A DNA stretch of 64,000 nt, from NCBI RefSeq assembly GCF_000276665.1, contig NW_004955488.1, positions 3,746,305 through 3,810,304 of the forward strand. Reading direction: 5' to 3'. The stretch comes from Chinchilla lanigera. Lineage: Eukaryota > Chordata > Mammalia > Rodentia > Chinchillidae. Each line of letters starts with the position of its first letter. The stretch's first letter is position 1. Positions 48,655 through 60,375 of the stretch are shown one piece after another. The translations under genes and the position numbers were made by a program. The notes under the pieces were generated by a model. That model did not search any database. It had not been told where the DNA came from and saw only the letters and a list, made by a program, of their open reading frames with translations.

Positions 48655-49010
48655 TGAGAAAGGTAATTATATCAAGATGGGGAGACATTGTTTCTCTTCC
48701 CAGCAGGCCTGCTGTTCTATCATCACCTTGAATTTGGGGACTGCTTGACTAATACAATACCTTTAGATGGGACGCTATGCAAATTTCCAGATATAAGCCT
48801 TAGACACTGACACACCAAGTGCAGTTAGAAGATAAACCATCTTGAACATGGAGCCTTCAGATGCCACTTCACTGTCTCAGCCGACACAGCCAGGGGTCTG
48901 ACCAGAGACCAGCCACTCCACCTCACAGCCCTCCCAGGAATCTGAGCATGAAGCAAAAACAAATGTTTGTTGTTATTTTAAACCCTTATGATCTGCTCTC
49001 TCTCTCTCAA
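48655..49010 (+). mobile_element. MLT1-like LTR remnant
   Basis: 'caccttgaatttgggg', the middle 'agccttcagatgcc...agccgacacagcc' and the end 'aaatgtttgttgttattttaaaccc' follow the order of old MLT1-class MaLR LTRs. The borders are approximate. Confidence 0.5.
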
Positions 49011-49649
49011 ATTTAACTTTGTAAATACATAAATAAACGAAAACATTTGAAATGGCTGCTATTTCAATATGAATCAGGACTAGGCATGATTAAAGATTGG
49101 GATTTTATTTTATGTATTAAAGAAGAAGCTGAGGTTCAAAACGTTTTCTGTCTGTTTGTAAAAGGACACATATTTTCCTTGAGGATAACTGAGTAGAGTT
49201 AGATTAACAGGGAATATTGAACAATAGGTTCAAGATTTTGGAGACAAAGATGGCAGTAAGGAGGGAAAGAATTTGATTAGGGATCTGTATGGATTGGAGT
49301 TGTTTTAGGGCTAAATTGTGCCCATCCCAACTCCCATCTGAAGAGGCAGAATGAGAGCAGCCTCCTACAAACCAGAGGCATTGCAACAGACCCAACAGAC
49401 CTCTGGGCCCAGTGATCTTTGAGTGCCAGCTTCAGAACAAGGAGAATTTCTGTTGTTTCACCTTCCTTCCATCTCATCTATGAAATATTGTTTTGGCTAT
49501 CCTAGGAAACCAATTCAAGGTAGAACATACAACACCTATCAAAGGATTAGTTGTGGAATGATACACACATACTCTCATGAATAATTAGGTAGACGGGTAT
49601 CCTTTCCTTAAAAACTAGGGAAGCACAATTTAGGGAGGAGGTAACTAGG
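49011..49649. other. Unassigned sequence
   Basis: Bases near 49235-49270 ('ggagacaaagatggcagtaagga') are weakly like an L1 5' end. No other similarity was recognised. Confidence 0.3.
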
Positions 49650-51021
49650 AGGTTTGCTTAGGTTTGAAGTTGTCACTTGAAAGAGTGGAGTTGGAATGCC
49701 TTAGGCTGTTCTGTATGGGAGATCCTGGTCCAAGCTCAGAAGACCAGAAGGCTGGCAGAAATCCTTCTAGTAAAGACCAGGCTTGGGGGGTTCCTGCTGG
49801 AAAGAAGGACTGCATTGGTTGTTGGAGTGCAGATGATGTGTGTTACAGCTTGGCAGAAAGTTGCTTGTGTTCAGAGACTGCCTGAGAATGAGATTAAGGG
49901 TGGTGGACTAATTAATCTCGCAGAAGAAAGTTCAAGGCAGTCGAATGTTGAGGTGTTGGCATGGCTATTGTTGGGGGGATTTTAGCCAGATCTATCTTGA
50001 GAATCAAGAGCACAGAGCCCAGCAGGATGATTTAAAATGTTGTCAGTTTGGCCAGAAGGGAAGCTTTGGGAAAGCTATGGACTGCAAAGGAGTCCATAGG
50101 AGGAGATTGTGATTGCTGAGAAGGAACAGGAGAATAGAAAAGATGGCTTGAGGACATCACAAGAAGCAGCAAGTCTCCAACCTTTGCAGCCTCAAAACTG
50201 CAAAAGTAAAAGACTTTGCTTTGAGGAGAAACCTGGAGAGCACCATGTTCCAGAATGGAAGCAAAATAGAGAATTTATTCCTTTGAACTGGATTCACAGT
50301 GCCCAGAAATCCAGCCACTTACCCTTACAGCCAAGAGAGATAGCCTGGCTACTGCTCCAGGGGTTAAAAGTTATGGGGTTAAAAAAAGGCTTCCACCTCA
50401 ATTTCAGAAGGCCTGGAAGGCCAGATAGTTCACCCTTGACAGAGCAGTGTGTGAAGCTGTGAGTGAGAAGCCAAAGGTGCAGTGGAAGCCCCAGAAGTTT
50501 GGAGAAGCCAGGAATGTGGCTTGTCTAAGGAAAGCTGCAAGGAGGGAGCAAAATGGGCCTAAGAGAGAAGCTATGAGAGCTGTAACCACCAGAACTGCAG
50601 TAGGGGTGGAGCCATCCAAGCACCTTGGAGCTCACAATTTGCCACAGATTGCCTCAGATGCTGGACATGGAACTACAGGACTTAATATTTGCCTGCTGGA
50701 TTTTGGGTTTGCTTTGGTCTCATTCCTTTGTATTCCCTTGAACTTTTCAACAATGCTGAAATTGTTAGGACTTTGGTGACTCCTGAAATCGATTAAATGC
50801 CTTTTGCATAAAGGGATGTATATGAGTCTTTGGGGGGCCAGGGACAGAATGTTGTATTTCTAATGTAATATAACGTTAATAGACTTCATACTGGTTCTTA
50901 AGGATTATTAAACCTGTGTTATAATGTTCAAGTTGTGAAATGGTAAGATAAAGCATGTCTTTGTATCTGGAAACTTGTGTAAAGAAATGTGTCTGTTTGC
51001 CAGGTTGATAAGGGGGTGGAC
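49650..51021 (+). mobile_element. MaLR internal region
   Basis: GC-moderate sequence with no protein domains. It includes the 'ttttgggtttgctttggtctcattcctttgtattcccttgaacttttcaac' style block that precedes MaLR 3' LTRs. It ends in a purine-rich tract (51010-51020, AAGGGGGTGGA) directly before the LTR, which is the expected position of a polypurine tract. No 5' LTR was found, so it is 5' truncated. The open frames at 49677-50779 are not retroviral genes; MaLR elements have none. Confidence 0.65.
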
Positions 51022-51411
51022 TGCAATGGTTCATACACTGTCAACTTGAGAAGTTTGGGTGTTTAACTAAGCAGCTCAGCAGGGAGCCAAGGTCCTCACT
51101 TTGTAAACATTCTCATCCCCTGCAAGAGGAAGGCATGGTAATTGTGTGAATGTTACACCTACCCTGAGGGCAGGGCAGTCTGCTTACAATATAAGGGAGG
51201 AAAAGCGGCTTGTTACCCCACCTTTTGCTCTTGCTGCTTTTGCTGTCTTCTGCCACCTTGAACTGTGGCTCCTGTGTCCTGCCACCCTGCCTTGGAGCCA
51301 GCTGATTATGGACTGAAACTTCCACAAACTGTGAGCTAAATAAACCTTTCCTTCCCTAACTCTGAGCATTGGGTATTTTCTTTCAGCAAGCAGAGAAAAG
51401 TAACTAAGACA
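51022..51411 (+). mobile_element. MaLR-type 3' LTR
   Basis: A 390-bp LTR from TGCAATGG to AAGACA. Its 3' half is clearly homologous to 7778-8108 and 43297-43645 (the 'tgctcttgctgcttttgct', 'tatggactgaaac' and 'gagaaaagtaac' blocks). AATAAA is at about 51339. Confidence 0.8.
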
Positions 51412-51784
51412 GCAACTCAAGGCTGTGTGGAGAATCCATCAGATAGGCGCTTAGTATCTATTATTGTGGAAGAAATTATCCCCAAAGTGAGCAGTTAGAA
51501 ACAGCAAACAGAAATCCAGGAGATTAACTGGGTAGTTATGAATCAAAGGCTCTCTCAAAGCTGCAACAAAGATTTTTACCCACTGTGGTCCTCTCTTAAG
51601 ACTTGTCCTAGGACCAGTTTTGAGCTTTTCAGGTGTCTGGTGACAGGCCTTAGAGGATCTTCCTCCAATCAAACTCAGACATGCCTGTTTACAGGACTCC
51701 TCACAGCACAGTGGCCACCTTACCTGAAAGCAAATGATGAGGAGCATGCATGATTAGAGGCACAGTCCTTTTATACCCTAAACT

Positions 51785-51860
51785 TGATTTGGGGCATAGG
51801 AGATCCAACCAAGGCCTTACAAATACTATTCAACTGGTCTATCATTGAGCAGCACCACTA
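51785..51860 (-). mobile_element. tRNA-derived SINE fragment
   Basis: The + strand 'ggggcataggagatccaaccaaggccttacaaatactattcaactggtctatcattgagcagcacc' looks like a reversed, diverged ID/B2-type body. Confidence 0.4.
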
Positions 51861-53684
51861 ATACTGTGGCTCATGAATGACATTTCATTGCTACTCTCAT
51901 ATTTAACAAAAGGAAGTGTTTGTATCTAGCCTCCATACAGGGGGAAAGGACCACACAAATAGGAGTTATTTACATTGGTCTTAAAGGCTTATTCCATAGG
52001 CCATAAGGAGAAAACTGAAAATAAGTGGAGAAATTTGTGACATCAGTGGATTTAAATTTCATGGAAAATTTGTTTCCATGTGGGTAGTTTTAATTGGAAC
52101 ATTAATTTTTTTTCATATTGGAGGTAATATAGGCATCAGCTATGACTTCTTTAATCAACAACCATAGGAAGATATGGTTGAACTGACATGAAGGATAACA
52201 CAAAAACGGAAGTGAGCAGGTTGTACGTCAGATGAGCCATCTATGTGGATTCTGAAGTCAAGAGAAAGAAGACTAGAACTTGGGTACTGATATTGCCAAT
52301 GACCCTACCTAAACAAGAGGGGGAAAAAGTATGTGCAAAGAGGATTCAATGTGACATAGTTGGAAGGGATGCCACATTGTCACACAAGAACAGGTTTTAG
52401 TCAATGCAGGGGTTAGAGAGAACGTTCTGTGAAGAGGTACAGTCTTATAGAAGAACGAGGAGATCCAGATGGCCAGAAGAAGAGAATCTGACAGGAGAGG
52501 AAACAGTGAGCATTACGAATGGCAAGGTAAAAAACTGAACAGTTAGAAAAATTCACCAACAGTGGGTGATCAATAGATTTTGGCCTCTAGTATTATAGTC
52601 AACCACCTCCAAAGTGCTTGTCCCAGTAGCTTTAGTTCTTGTCGTTCATGGCAAAGCAGGACCTGTCTAAGAAAATAACACATCAGAATAGAAGGAGAGT
52701 AAGAATGAAAAAGGCAGTCTGTACGTTAGTAGATGAAAGCACGGAAGGAAAGAAAAGGATTTTTAGAGCTATGAAAGGTTTTTAGAATTACCAAAGAAAA
52801 TAATGTCCAGGATTTAAGTGGAACCGTTGTGACCATGATCTAGCCTAGGAATTTGTTGCACTTCTCTCACATTGCTTCTAATTCTTGTGAGATACTTTTC
52901 CTTATTTATATATTAGCAATATATATTACAGATACTATAACTGAAGCCCAGAGAGCCCACAGATTCTTGTGCCCCTGAGAGTTAAGTTCGTGAGTAAAAA
53001 TACAAAGTTTTGATTTCTAGCAAATTGAACTCGTAATGATTAATGATAATAGTTTAAGTAATATAAATTTATACAAGAAAGATAAAATAATGGGAAGAAT
53101 TTTGAGGTGAGTTTCTATTTCACTGAAAACACATATTTTGAATCCATATTGTCCAAGACGCTTCTATAACACACAAAATTTGTCCTACCCATGGCACTTT
53201 ATCAGGGTCATAGATGAAGGCTGAGGAATTGATGGCCAAAAACTTACTGATTTAAACATTTTGTGTCATTAGATGGAGAAATAATGATGAAAACAAAACA
53301 CTGATGCAAGTGGGCTTTTTGGACTGTATAATACACTGGTTGCATCTGGCACTGGACCAGGTTCCCCTTGACCTGACCTAGGACAACTATCTAGTTGCAT
53401 GTCCATCTACCCTACTCTAGCCCTCTAGTTTTTAGTATTTAGTCATGTAAATTTTATTCTGGGGTGTCCAAGTAGATAATGAGCAATTTGTTTTTATACA
53501 GAATTGGTTCCTGAGATACTTCATTATCTATGATGACAGCAATAATAATGATGCTGGTAAAGGAGAACGGGATTTGTTTGGTTTATAGTAAATATACTGT
53601 GTTTTAACCATAAGGTAAGTACTTAGAACAATGTAGTCTTATGATATTTTGATCCTTTCATTAACAGAATGGATAATCAACATG
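51861..53684. other. Intergenic sequence
   Basis: Mostly unique. Bases 52925-52975 may be a small MIR scrap. No gene was recognised. Confidence 0.4.
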
Positions 53685-53689
53685 TTGAT

Positions 53690-54110
53690 TGTTGTAACCT
53701 GACCAAAGTGCCGCCATCCTGTTCTGTATGCGCCGTTTCCCCTCACCCTCCAGTCACCCATTGTACCCTCAAAACCTCCTACTAAAAATCCCCTGCTACA
53801 GTTCCCAGGCAATGCAAAACCACAAGAGCCAACTTGTTAACTTGACGTTCTTGTGAAAAACACTGGTTCTGAGAATTATAACCACCAAAAGTACCGAGCA
53901 CCCTGCAAAGACAAGATCTGGGTATTGAATGTCCCCCGCTTTACCCTCTGCGGTTTTTCCCTTTATAAGCTCCTCGCTGCTTCTCCTCGGGGCGCAGCAT
54001 TGCAGAGCCCATCTGTACTCTGTGCCCCTAGGTACCAGCTTAAATAAAGCGCCACTTTTTGCAAAGAGATGTCTCATTCTTTTTGGGGGTCCTTTTTCTT
54101 CGGTAGAGCA
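53690..54110 (+). mobile_element. Solo LTR of a class I-like ERV
   Basis: A 421-bp element, TGTTGTAACC...GTAGAGCA, with a 5-bp duplication TTGAT at 53685-53689 and 54111-54115. It contains a TATA-like TTTATAAG at about 53961, AATAAA at about 54043 and a T/G-rich downstream element near 54079, which together make a complete promoter and polyadenylation cassette. It differs from both the large ERV's LTR and the MaLR family. There is no internal sequence. Confidence 0.85.
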
Positions 54111-54115
54111 TTGAT

Positions 54116-56580
54116 TACAGTAAATAAGGTAATTAATTTTCATACTTCTGAAGATGTTACAGTAATTCTTTCTGAGTTAGTATTTTCTAGAAGCCCTTTC
54201 TTTGCAGAGTAAATACTGAAAACTGAACACAGAATAATCTACAAATCTGTGCTCATTAAAGCTTCAGTGAAAATTTAGAATGTTACAAAATTTAGAAAGT
54301 GGTACATTCTAAATTTGAAATGTGGTAATTGTGGTAATGTGATAATACCAAAAACCTGTAAAAGAAATGAGTGGGAAGAGAAAACATTGTCTAAAATTTA
54401 CTAAACATGTTCCAGAAAAATATTATTATTTGAGTAAAAAAAGTTTGCAAAATATAGTAAGTTTTAAGCAATAATCCTGAAGGATGAGGTTATTCTCAAT
54501 TATAGAAGTAAACTTAGCAGTCAAAAGTAATAGATGAAATAAATTGTACTTAGAAACTTCATCTTCTTTAAGTAATCATAATTAAAATGGATAAATAATA
54601 GAAGAGATAAATTTGGTACACTTTAACCTTCAATACCTGGACCAACTGAAAGTGTAATAACAGCAGATATTTGAATGCACTAACATGTCTCTCAACCACT
54701 CTGAAAGTCACCAAGGAAACATAAAAATTATTTATCCAATTAATGTGGCAGCTTTGGGGTAAAACACATTACTTTATCAGAGAGCTATAAAAGCAATGTA
54801 GTGAAATATCCGAAACATAGTGAAATAGCTCATACCGATGGAAATACATACATGCATATGATGTGTGTCCATTACCCGTGTAAGTACACTAGAAAATGAG
54901 GTAAGCATATATACGCATGTACACACATTGTGCTTGCACACAAACAGGCATGGACATAAATGTGTGGGGATTGACCCAGACTGAAAACTGTAATGTGAAG
55001 TAGTGATTTAAAAATATAAAAGGTATGAAATGGAGCAATGTCAATAGGGAGGAGAGGCCAGAGAGTCTGGGGCAGGCACACTGGTGTCCCCGTTTGCTGT
55101 TGAGTCACTGTGTTGGTGACGCTTTCTCACAGACTGTTGTCTGGACATGAAACGAAGTAGATCCTCCTTGGTTCACCTTTGGATTCTGCTGCTGCGTGGA
55201 TCTAGAGACCAGATCATCCATGTATGACTTTTTGTGACTCTTGATTACGACTCCCTCAGGAAGTCAAAGGATCCTGGGGTTACTGGAGCTCGTGTCTTGC
55301 TTGGACTATTTATTACCTACAAATCATCTGCTATAAATACTTGTCAGCAGGCTTATCATCCGGCCGGTTCAGTCGCCCGCAATTTATGAAGGTTATAGGA
55401 AATGGTGTGAAGGGGATGGGCTCTGTTAGGGTGACTCTCTATTCTGACCCATGCCTTCATTGTTTCTGAATAGAAATGATCCAGGGAATGCGCTCCTCTC
55501 CATTTAGTATTCAATCTTTTAAACTGTCCCCTTCGGCTGTTATTCTTATGTCATTGCACCATGACTTTAAGAATTTCTAAGAAACGCAAAAATCACACTT
55601 GAAAGATATAATGACAAATCACTAAATGCGAATAAAAATCTATATAAACCTTAATTACCTGATTTCTTTCCTTTATAAGTGCAAACCATGCAAAACATTC
55701 ACCTATTTTTAAAAAAATGCACATCTAGCATTAATCCTCTTTTCTGCTTTGGATGAAATATAGAACCCACCAAAAATGTCTTGCAAATATCACGACGACA
55801 AATCTCCGGAAAATGAAATAAATGAAATGCATTTCTCCTTTATATTGTTTAATTTTGTTTGTTTTGAAAAAAACAAAAAAACAAAAACGTGTTTTCAATT
55901 TTGCCCTGGACGCAGAAACCTTACACATTCCTTGAAATGAAAAAAAAAAAAATATTGTAACAAACCAAAAATGACACAAAACAAAAACGCCACCCAGGCT
56001 GCTCTGACTGGTGATTTGTTCCCGGGAACATAGTTGGAGCCTGCTGGAGGAATGATTAACTGTTTCCCTTACAGAGCTCCTTTGAAGACGCGTCCTGGAA
56101 GACAGCGCCTCGGAGAGAGTCATTCCATTAATATGTATTAAGAAGCAAAGACCCAATTTTAATATTTCAAACAACTCTGGTGAATCGGAGATCATCCGTA
56201 CCTTCCTGTTTTCACTGGAACCCTCTTTTTAAAAAATCGTATTCTTGGCTACACGATCGCTCCAGGAGAGAGGAAAACAAGAGGAATAAAAGAAAAATGC
56301 AGAAGAGTAGAGAAAATGATGGAAAATTGCTTTATTCAACTTCACCTGCCGCCCAAGCCACTCACCCTTAGGAAGACTCCACGCTCTCAATGAATAACCC
56401 CAGGCTCCGCCCACTACATCAGTGCACTAGTTTAGCGCTTGTTTTGCAAACCACCAACAGCGTCTCCCTGTGCAGACACAATCGGGCGGCCAGTGACCTC
56501 TTGCTGGCGTCGTGTATTGGAAGCCAGTTCATCAAATCCTTCATCCGCCAACGATCCAGGAGGCTAAACAAACAAATAAT
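54116..56580. other. Upstream flank of ADGRB3
   Basis: AT-rich DNA that becomes GC-richer after about 55980. No coding region or repeat was recognised. The stretch 55980-56200 could contain conserved regulatory sequence, but I cannot show this from one genome. Confidence 0.4.
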
Positions 56581-56813
56581 AAGAAATAAGACGCCGGAAG
56601 GCGTGCGGGAACGTATCCTTTTCTCTCTCTCTGCTAGATGCAGTCCGCGGGCGTCTTCTCCCGCTTTTCCTCGTCCCACCCCCGCCCCCAAACTTGTTTC
56701 TAGGGGAACTTGGGAAAGAATCCGGTAGGACCTCAAAAGTTCCGTCCCCCACCGCGACCCCGCCGCCGGCCTCGCCGTCTCCGCCGCAGCCGCCCGCCGC
56801 GCAGCCCGAGCCC

Positions 56814-57543
56814 NNNNNNNNNNNNNNNNNNNNNNNNNNNNNNNNNNNNNNNNNNNNNNNNNNNNNNNNNNNNNNNNNNNNNNNNNNNNNNNNNNNNNNN
56901 NNNNNNNNNNNNNNNNNNNNNNNNNNNNNNNNNNNNNNNNNNNNNNNNNNNNNNNNNNNNNNNNNNNNNNNNNNNNNNNNNNNNNNNNNNNNNNNNNNNN
57001 NNNNNNNNNNNNNNNNNNNNNNNNNNNNNNNNNNNNNNNNNNNNNNNNNNNNNNNNNNNNNNNNNNNNNNNNNNNNNNNNNNNNNNNNNNNNNNNNNNNN
57101 NNNNNNNNNNNNNNNNNNNNNNNNNNNNNNNNNNNNNNNNNNNNNNNNNNNNNNNNNNNNNNNNNNNNNNNNNNNNNNNNNNNNNNNNNNNNNNNNNNNN
57201 NNNNNNNNNNNNNNNNNNNNNNNNNNNNNNNNNNNNNNNNNNNNNNNNNNNNNNNNNNNNNNNNNNNNNNNNNNNNNNNNNNNNNNNNNNNNNNNNNNNN
57301 NNNNNNNNNNNNNNNNNNNNNNNNNNNNNNNNNNNNNNNNNNNNNNNNNNNNNNNNNNNNNNNNNNNNNNNNNNNNNNNNNNNNNNNNNNNNNNNNNNNN
57401 NNNNNNNNNNNNNNNNNNNNNNNNNNNNNNNNNNNNNNNNNNNNNNNNNNNNNNNNNNNNNNNNNNNNNNNNNNNNNNNNNNNNNNNNNNNNNNNNNNNN
57501 NNNNNNNNNNNNNNNNNNNNNNNNNNNNNNNNNNNNNNNNNNN
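56814..57543. other. Assembly gap (730 N)
   Basis: A run of N inside the CpG island. It hides the probable transcription start and the 5' part of exon 1. Confidence 1.
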
Positions 57544-57766
57544 GGACCCGCGCGCCCCGCTCCGGCGCCCCGCGACCCCGCCGCCGCTTTTTCTTCCCCC
57601 TTCTTCTGGGTCTGCGCGCGCTTCCGAGTGATCCCCCCGGTCCCGAAGCGGAGCCGAGGAAGATGGGCAGCGGCGGTCGGGGGCGAAGGCGCGTCTCTCC
57701 GTGGCTGTCGCTGGCTCGCGAGCCGCTGCTGGTGTAGAGCGAGATCCCCCAGCTCCGGAGGGCAAG
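57544..57766 (+). other. ADGRB3: ADGRB3 non-coding exon 1, 3' part
   Basis: GC-rich sequence ending GGCAAG followed by GTAAGG, a consensus splice donor at 57766/57767. It is upstream of, and on the same strand as, the first coding exon. An upstream ORF with a strong start context lies at 57663-57737. The exon's 5' end is hidden in the gap. The call rests on the donor, the position and the CpG island; no transcript was available. Confidence 0.5.
57663..57737 (+). CDS. Upstream ORF in ADGRB3 exon 1 (24 codons)
   Basis: The ATG at 57663 has A at -3 and G at +4, a strong Kozak context, and the frame closes with TAG at 57735-57737 before the exon 1 donor. It encodes a short Arg-rich peptide with no known similarity. 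If the exon is transcribed as proposed, most scanning ribosomes would meet it first, so it may reduce ADGRB3 translation. It is putative. Confidence 0.4.
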   Translation: MGSGGRGRRRVSPWLSLAREPLLV

Positions 57767-60375
57767 GTAAGGGCCGGCGCCTCGGCTCCCCCGGGCGGCC
57801 GCGAAGTTGGAGAAGTGCGGCGTGCGGGGCTGTGCCGGGGCGGAGGGAGCCCCCGCGGGCGCGCAGAAGGGCCGCCGCGGGCGGCCGCGAAGTTGGAGAA
57901 GTGCGGCGTGCGGGGCTGTGCCGGGGCGGAGGGAGCCCCCGCGGGCGCGCAGAGGGCCGCCCGGGGCGGGCGGGCGGGGTGATTTTCAGGGGAGGGGGCG
58001 CATTGTAGCTTCAAAGGAAGTTGAGCCGAGGAGTAGGCTTTGGGTCTTCTGTTGGGGGAAAAGCAAAATCAGTGGAGTGATGGCGCCGTCTAGGTTCGAC
58101 TCAAGTGTCACCCAGAAAAATCAGTTTTGAGAATAGCTAAACTCAGTGCCCCCGGAGACAGATAAATGCATAAATGCAAAATCCTTGAGACCTCGGCGGC
58201 CAGCCCTTAAATCCACCCCCCATTCTTTCTGCAAGAGGGAAATACAGTTTAAACGGGCCCTGCAGTCCCAGTTGAGGGGGGGTTCTTTTTTTTATTATTT
58301 TTTAGAACGAACAAGACTGTGCACCAAGGCTGATTAAAAAGAAGGAGCGTTGTACGAAGGGAAGGGTGCTTTCCTGAGCAGGCGTGCAAGGGAAACCAGA
58401 GCTCTTGCCTCACTCTTTCTGATCATTGATGAGCACAGCATTGCAGACATGCACTGTCAAATAAATGGAAGCAAAAGTGCCGATTCCGTAAGGAAAAGAT
58501 ATATGACCTCTTTCGAGCTCCTGATTATGAAATGAAGCCCCCTTTCATGGATAGAATTCCTGATTTAGACACTTATTGTCACATTGGCTCTCGACGCCTA
58601 CACTTTATCCCGAAGAATGCTGCGCAGACCTGCATTGCCTACAAAGTGCTACAGCAGGAAAAAAAAGAAAAAACAGAAAAGAAAAAAAAAATGAAATGAA
58701 TTCCAGCATTTCCTACAACTTTCCCCGTTTTTTAACCTCTTAGAGCCCGTTGACTTTGTTTTCTCCACGAGCAAAGGCATTACTCATTAAGTTAGGTGCT
58801 TGTAACGGAGAACACTGTCCTGATAGTCCTAGCAGTTCTAGTGTTATTTTAAACTGCTGCTAGGTAGAGATTTAGGCTGGGAGCTGTTTTTTGCCTATAC
58901 TATGACAGAGAATTTGAATTATAGCCTGTAAAATGCAGATTTATGTCCAGGGACTTCAGTCAGTGGGTTTGGAGTGCATGCGTGGATGTGTTATGCAATG
59001 GGAGGGAAGGTTTTATCCTTCGCTTCAGACAGGACCCAGGGAGAGAAGGCAGAACTCTTCACTGTCTTCATGTCTGTCTGTCTGTCTGTTCTCACAGCAG
59101 TGGAAGAGACCGCAACCTAAAGTTTAATTTTACAATTAACTCGGTGTCACTTTTATCGGCTCAAAGGCTAAACAAACAAACAAAAAAAGCAGTGTCATTT
59201 ATCTAACGAATAACTTCACCTAGGTTAAAGCTGAAAAATAATCAAGTTATTTTTGGATAGCAACTTGCAGAGGTAAATGTAATCAGGGGCTACTTTATTA
59301 TGCAAGACCAAAGTACACATAAATTTAAAAGAAGAGCAGAGCTTTGGAACTGTATTTGTGAGGGAACAATTCAATAATTAAAATCCACTAGGGAAGAAAA
59401 TACTGTCTTTCGTCTACCCTCTGTAAATCTTAAATTATAGTAGAGAACTTTAGATAAAATAACCCTGATTTCAAAAATTAAAATAAAAAGACTACAGCCA
59501 GGTCAATTACTGCAGTTCTGGGATTTTTCTCAGACAGCCTTTGGATATAGATACTAATACAGTGATGCACTTTATAGACCCCAAGAGGGCATTGCTCATT
59601 GAAATGACTGCCTCCAAGCCTGGTTCTCAGCAGGGATGCTGATCGCCATGAGAACTCTTCCCTGTCTCTCTACCCACCAAGTCCTTTCCCAGAGCATGGT
59701 TTTAAAATTCTGTCCATCCACATGAACGCCCATGTTTTTGCAAAGGAATTTCCCTTCAGTTCCTATGGTGGCCCTGCAAAGGCAAGAAGGGGCGTTTGGG
59801 AGACGATGTTCCATCTGGAACAAATTAACATTTGTGCTTTTAAAATCATGACTATGATTTATCATAATTACTTTTCCCATTTAAGAGAAAACAAATAATG
59901 TGGTGACAGCTGCTCCCAGATTATCAGATTAGATTTTGTGCGATGCTGTTTACTGCAGGCAGAGGACTGAGGGAGAGAAATGGTTGTGGGGATTGATTAA
60001 AAATGTTTCAACAATTAACCTTCGGGTTCTGATGTTTAAAAACCCCACGTTTTACCTCTTCACTCGATAGATTGATAACGGAAGTGAAAGAGATCCTGGC
60101 GGGTAATTTAGTACATTCCTATTAATCTATTAAATGTTATTTTTTTAAATTGAATGTTGAGAATTGGACCATTGTGAGCGGCCACGTGAGGGCGCTGTTC
60201 ACACAGCAACAGATAATTTTTCCGGCATTATAAAATAAAAATTACCTGCCCTTCTTTTAAAAAGGGTTTTTCTACTGAAATCTTGAAAACAGCTGGCTGT
60301 CGTACGGGGAGCAGTTTAGTTTTTCGATGCGCGTAGACTCCGGCTTGCATTTTACTGTTGTTGCCGTTTTTACAG
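57767..60375 (+). other. ADGRB3: ADGRB3 intron 1 (5' UTR intron)
   Basis: Runs from the GT at 57767 to the AG at 60374-60375. It starts in the CpG island with an 86-bp tandem duplication (57793-57963) and becomes AT-rich. A (TCTG)n run sits at 59071-59090 and a CACGTG E-box at 60183-60188. No further exon is evident, although a small non-coding exon cannot be excluded. Confidence 0.5.
57793..57963. repeat. 86-bp tandem duplication in CpG island
   Basis: The two units 57793-57878 and 57879-57963 are nearly identical (one single-base indel near the end of the second unit). They start 26 bases inside intron 1. Confidence 0.9.

Larger units (their letters stand above)
56590..57975. promoter_or_regulatory. 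ADGRB3: CpG island, ADGRB3 promoter region
   Basis: Dense CpG sequence on both sides of an assembly gap, against an AT-rich background. It lies 2.4-3.8 kb upstream of the ADGRB3 start codon, where the promoter of this neuronal adhesion GPCR is expected. No TATA box is visible. The transcription start probably lies inside the gap. Long open frames across the island are products of GC bias and unknown bases. Confidence 0.75.

Noticed and set aside
49677..50779. Several open frames of 100-117 codons
   Set aside because: They overlap in different frames within MaLR-like internal sequence and show no conserved protein domain.
56419..58014. Very long open frames on both strands across the CpG island (up to 531 codons)
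   Set aside because: Most of their length is unknown bases in the assembly gap, and the rest is GC-biased sequence with no protein similarity.
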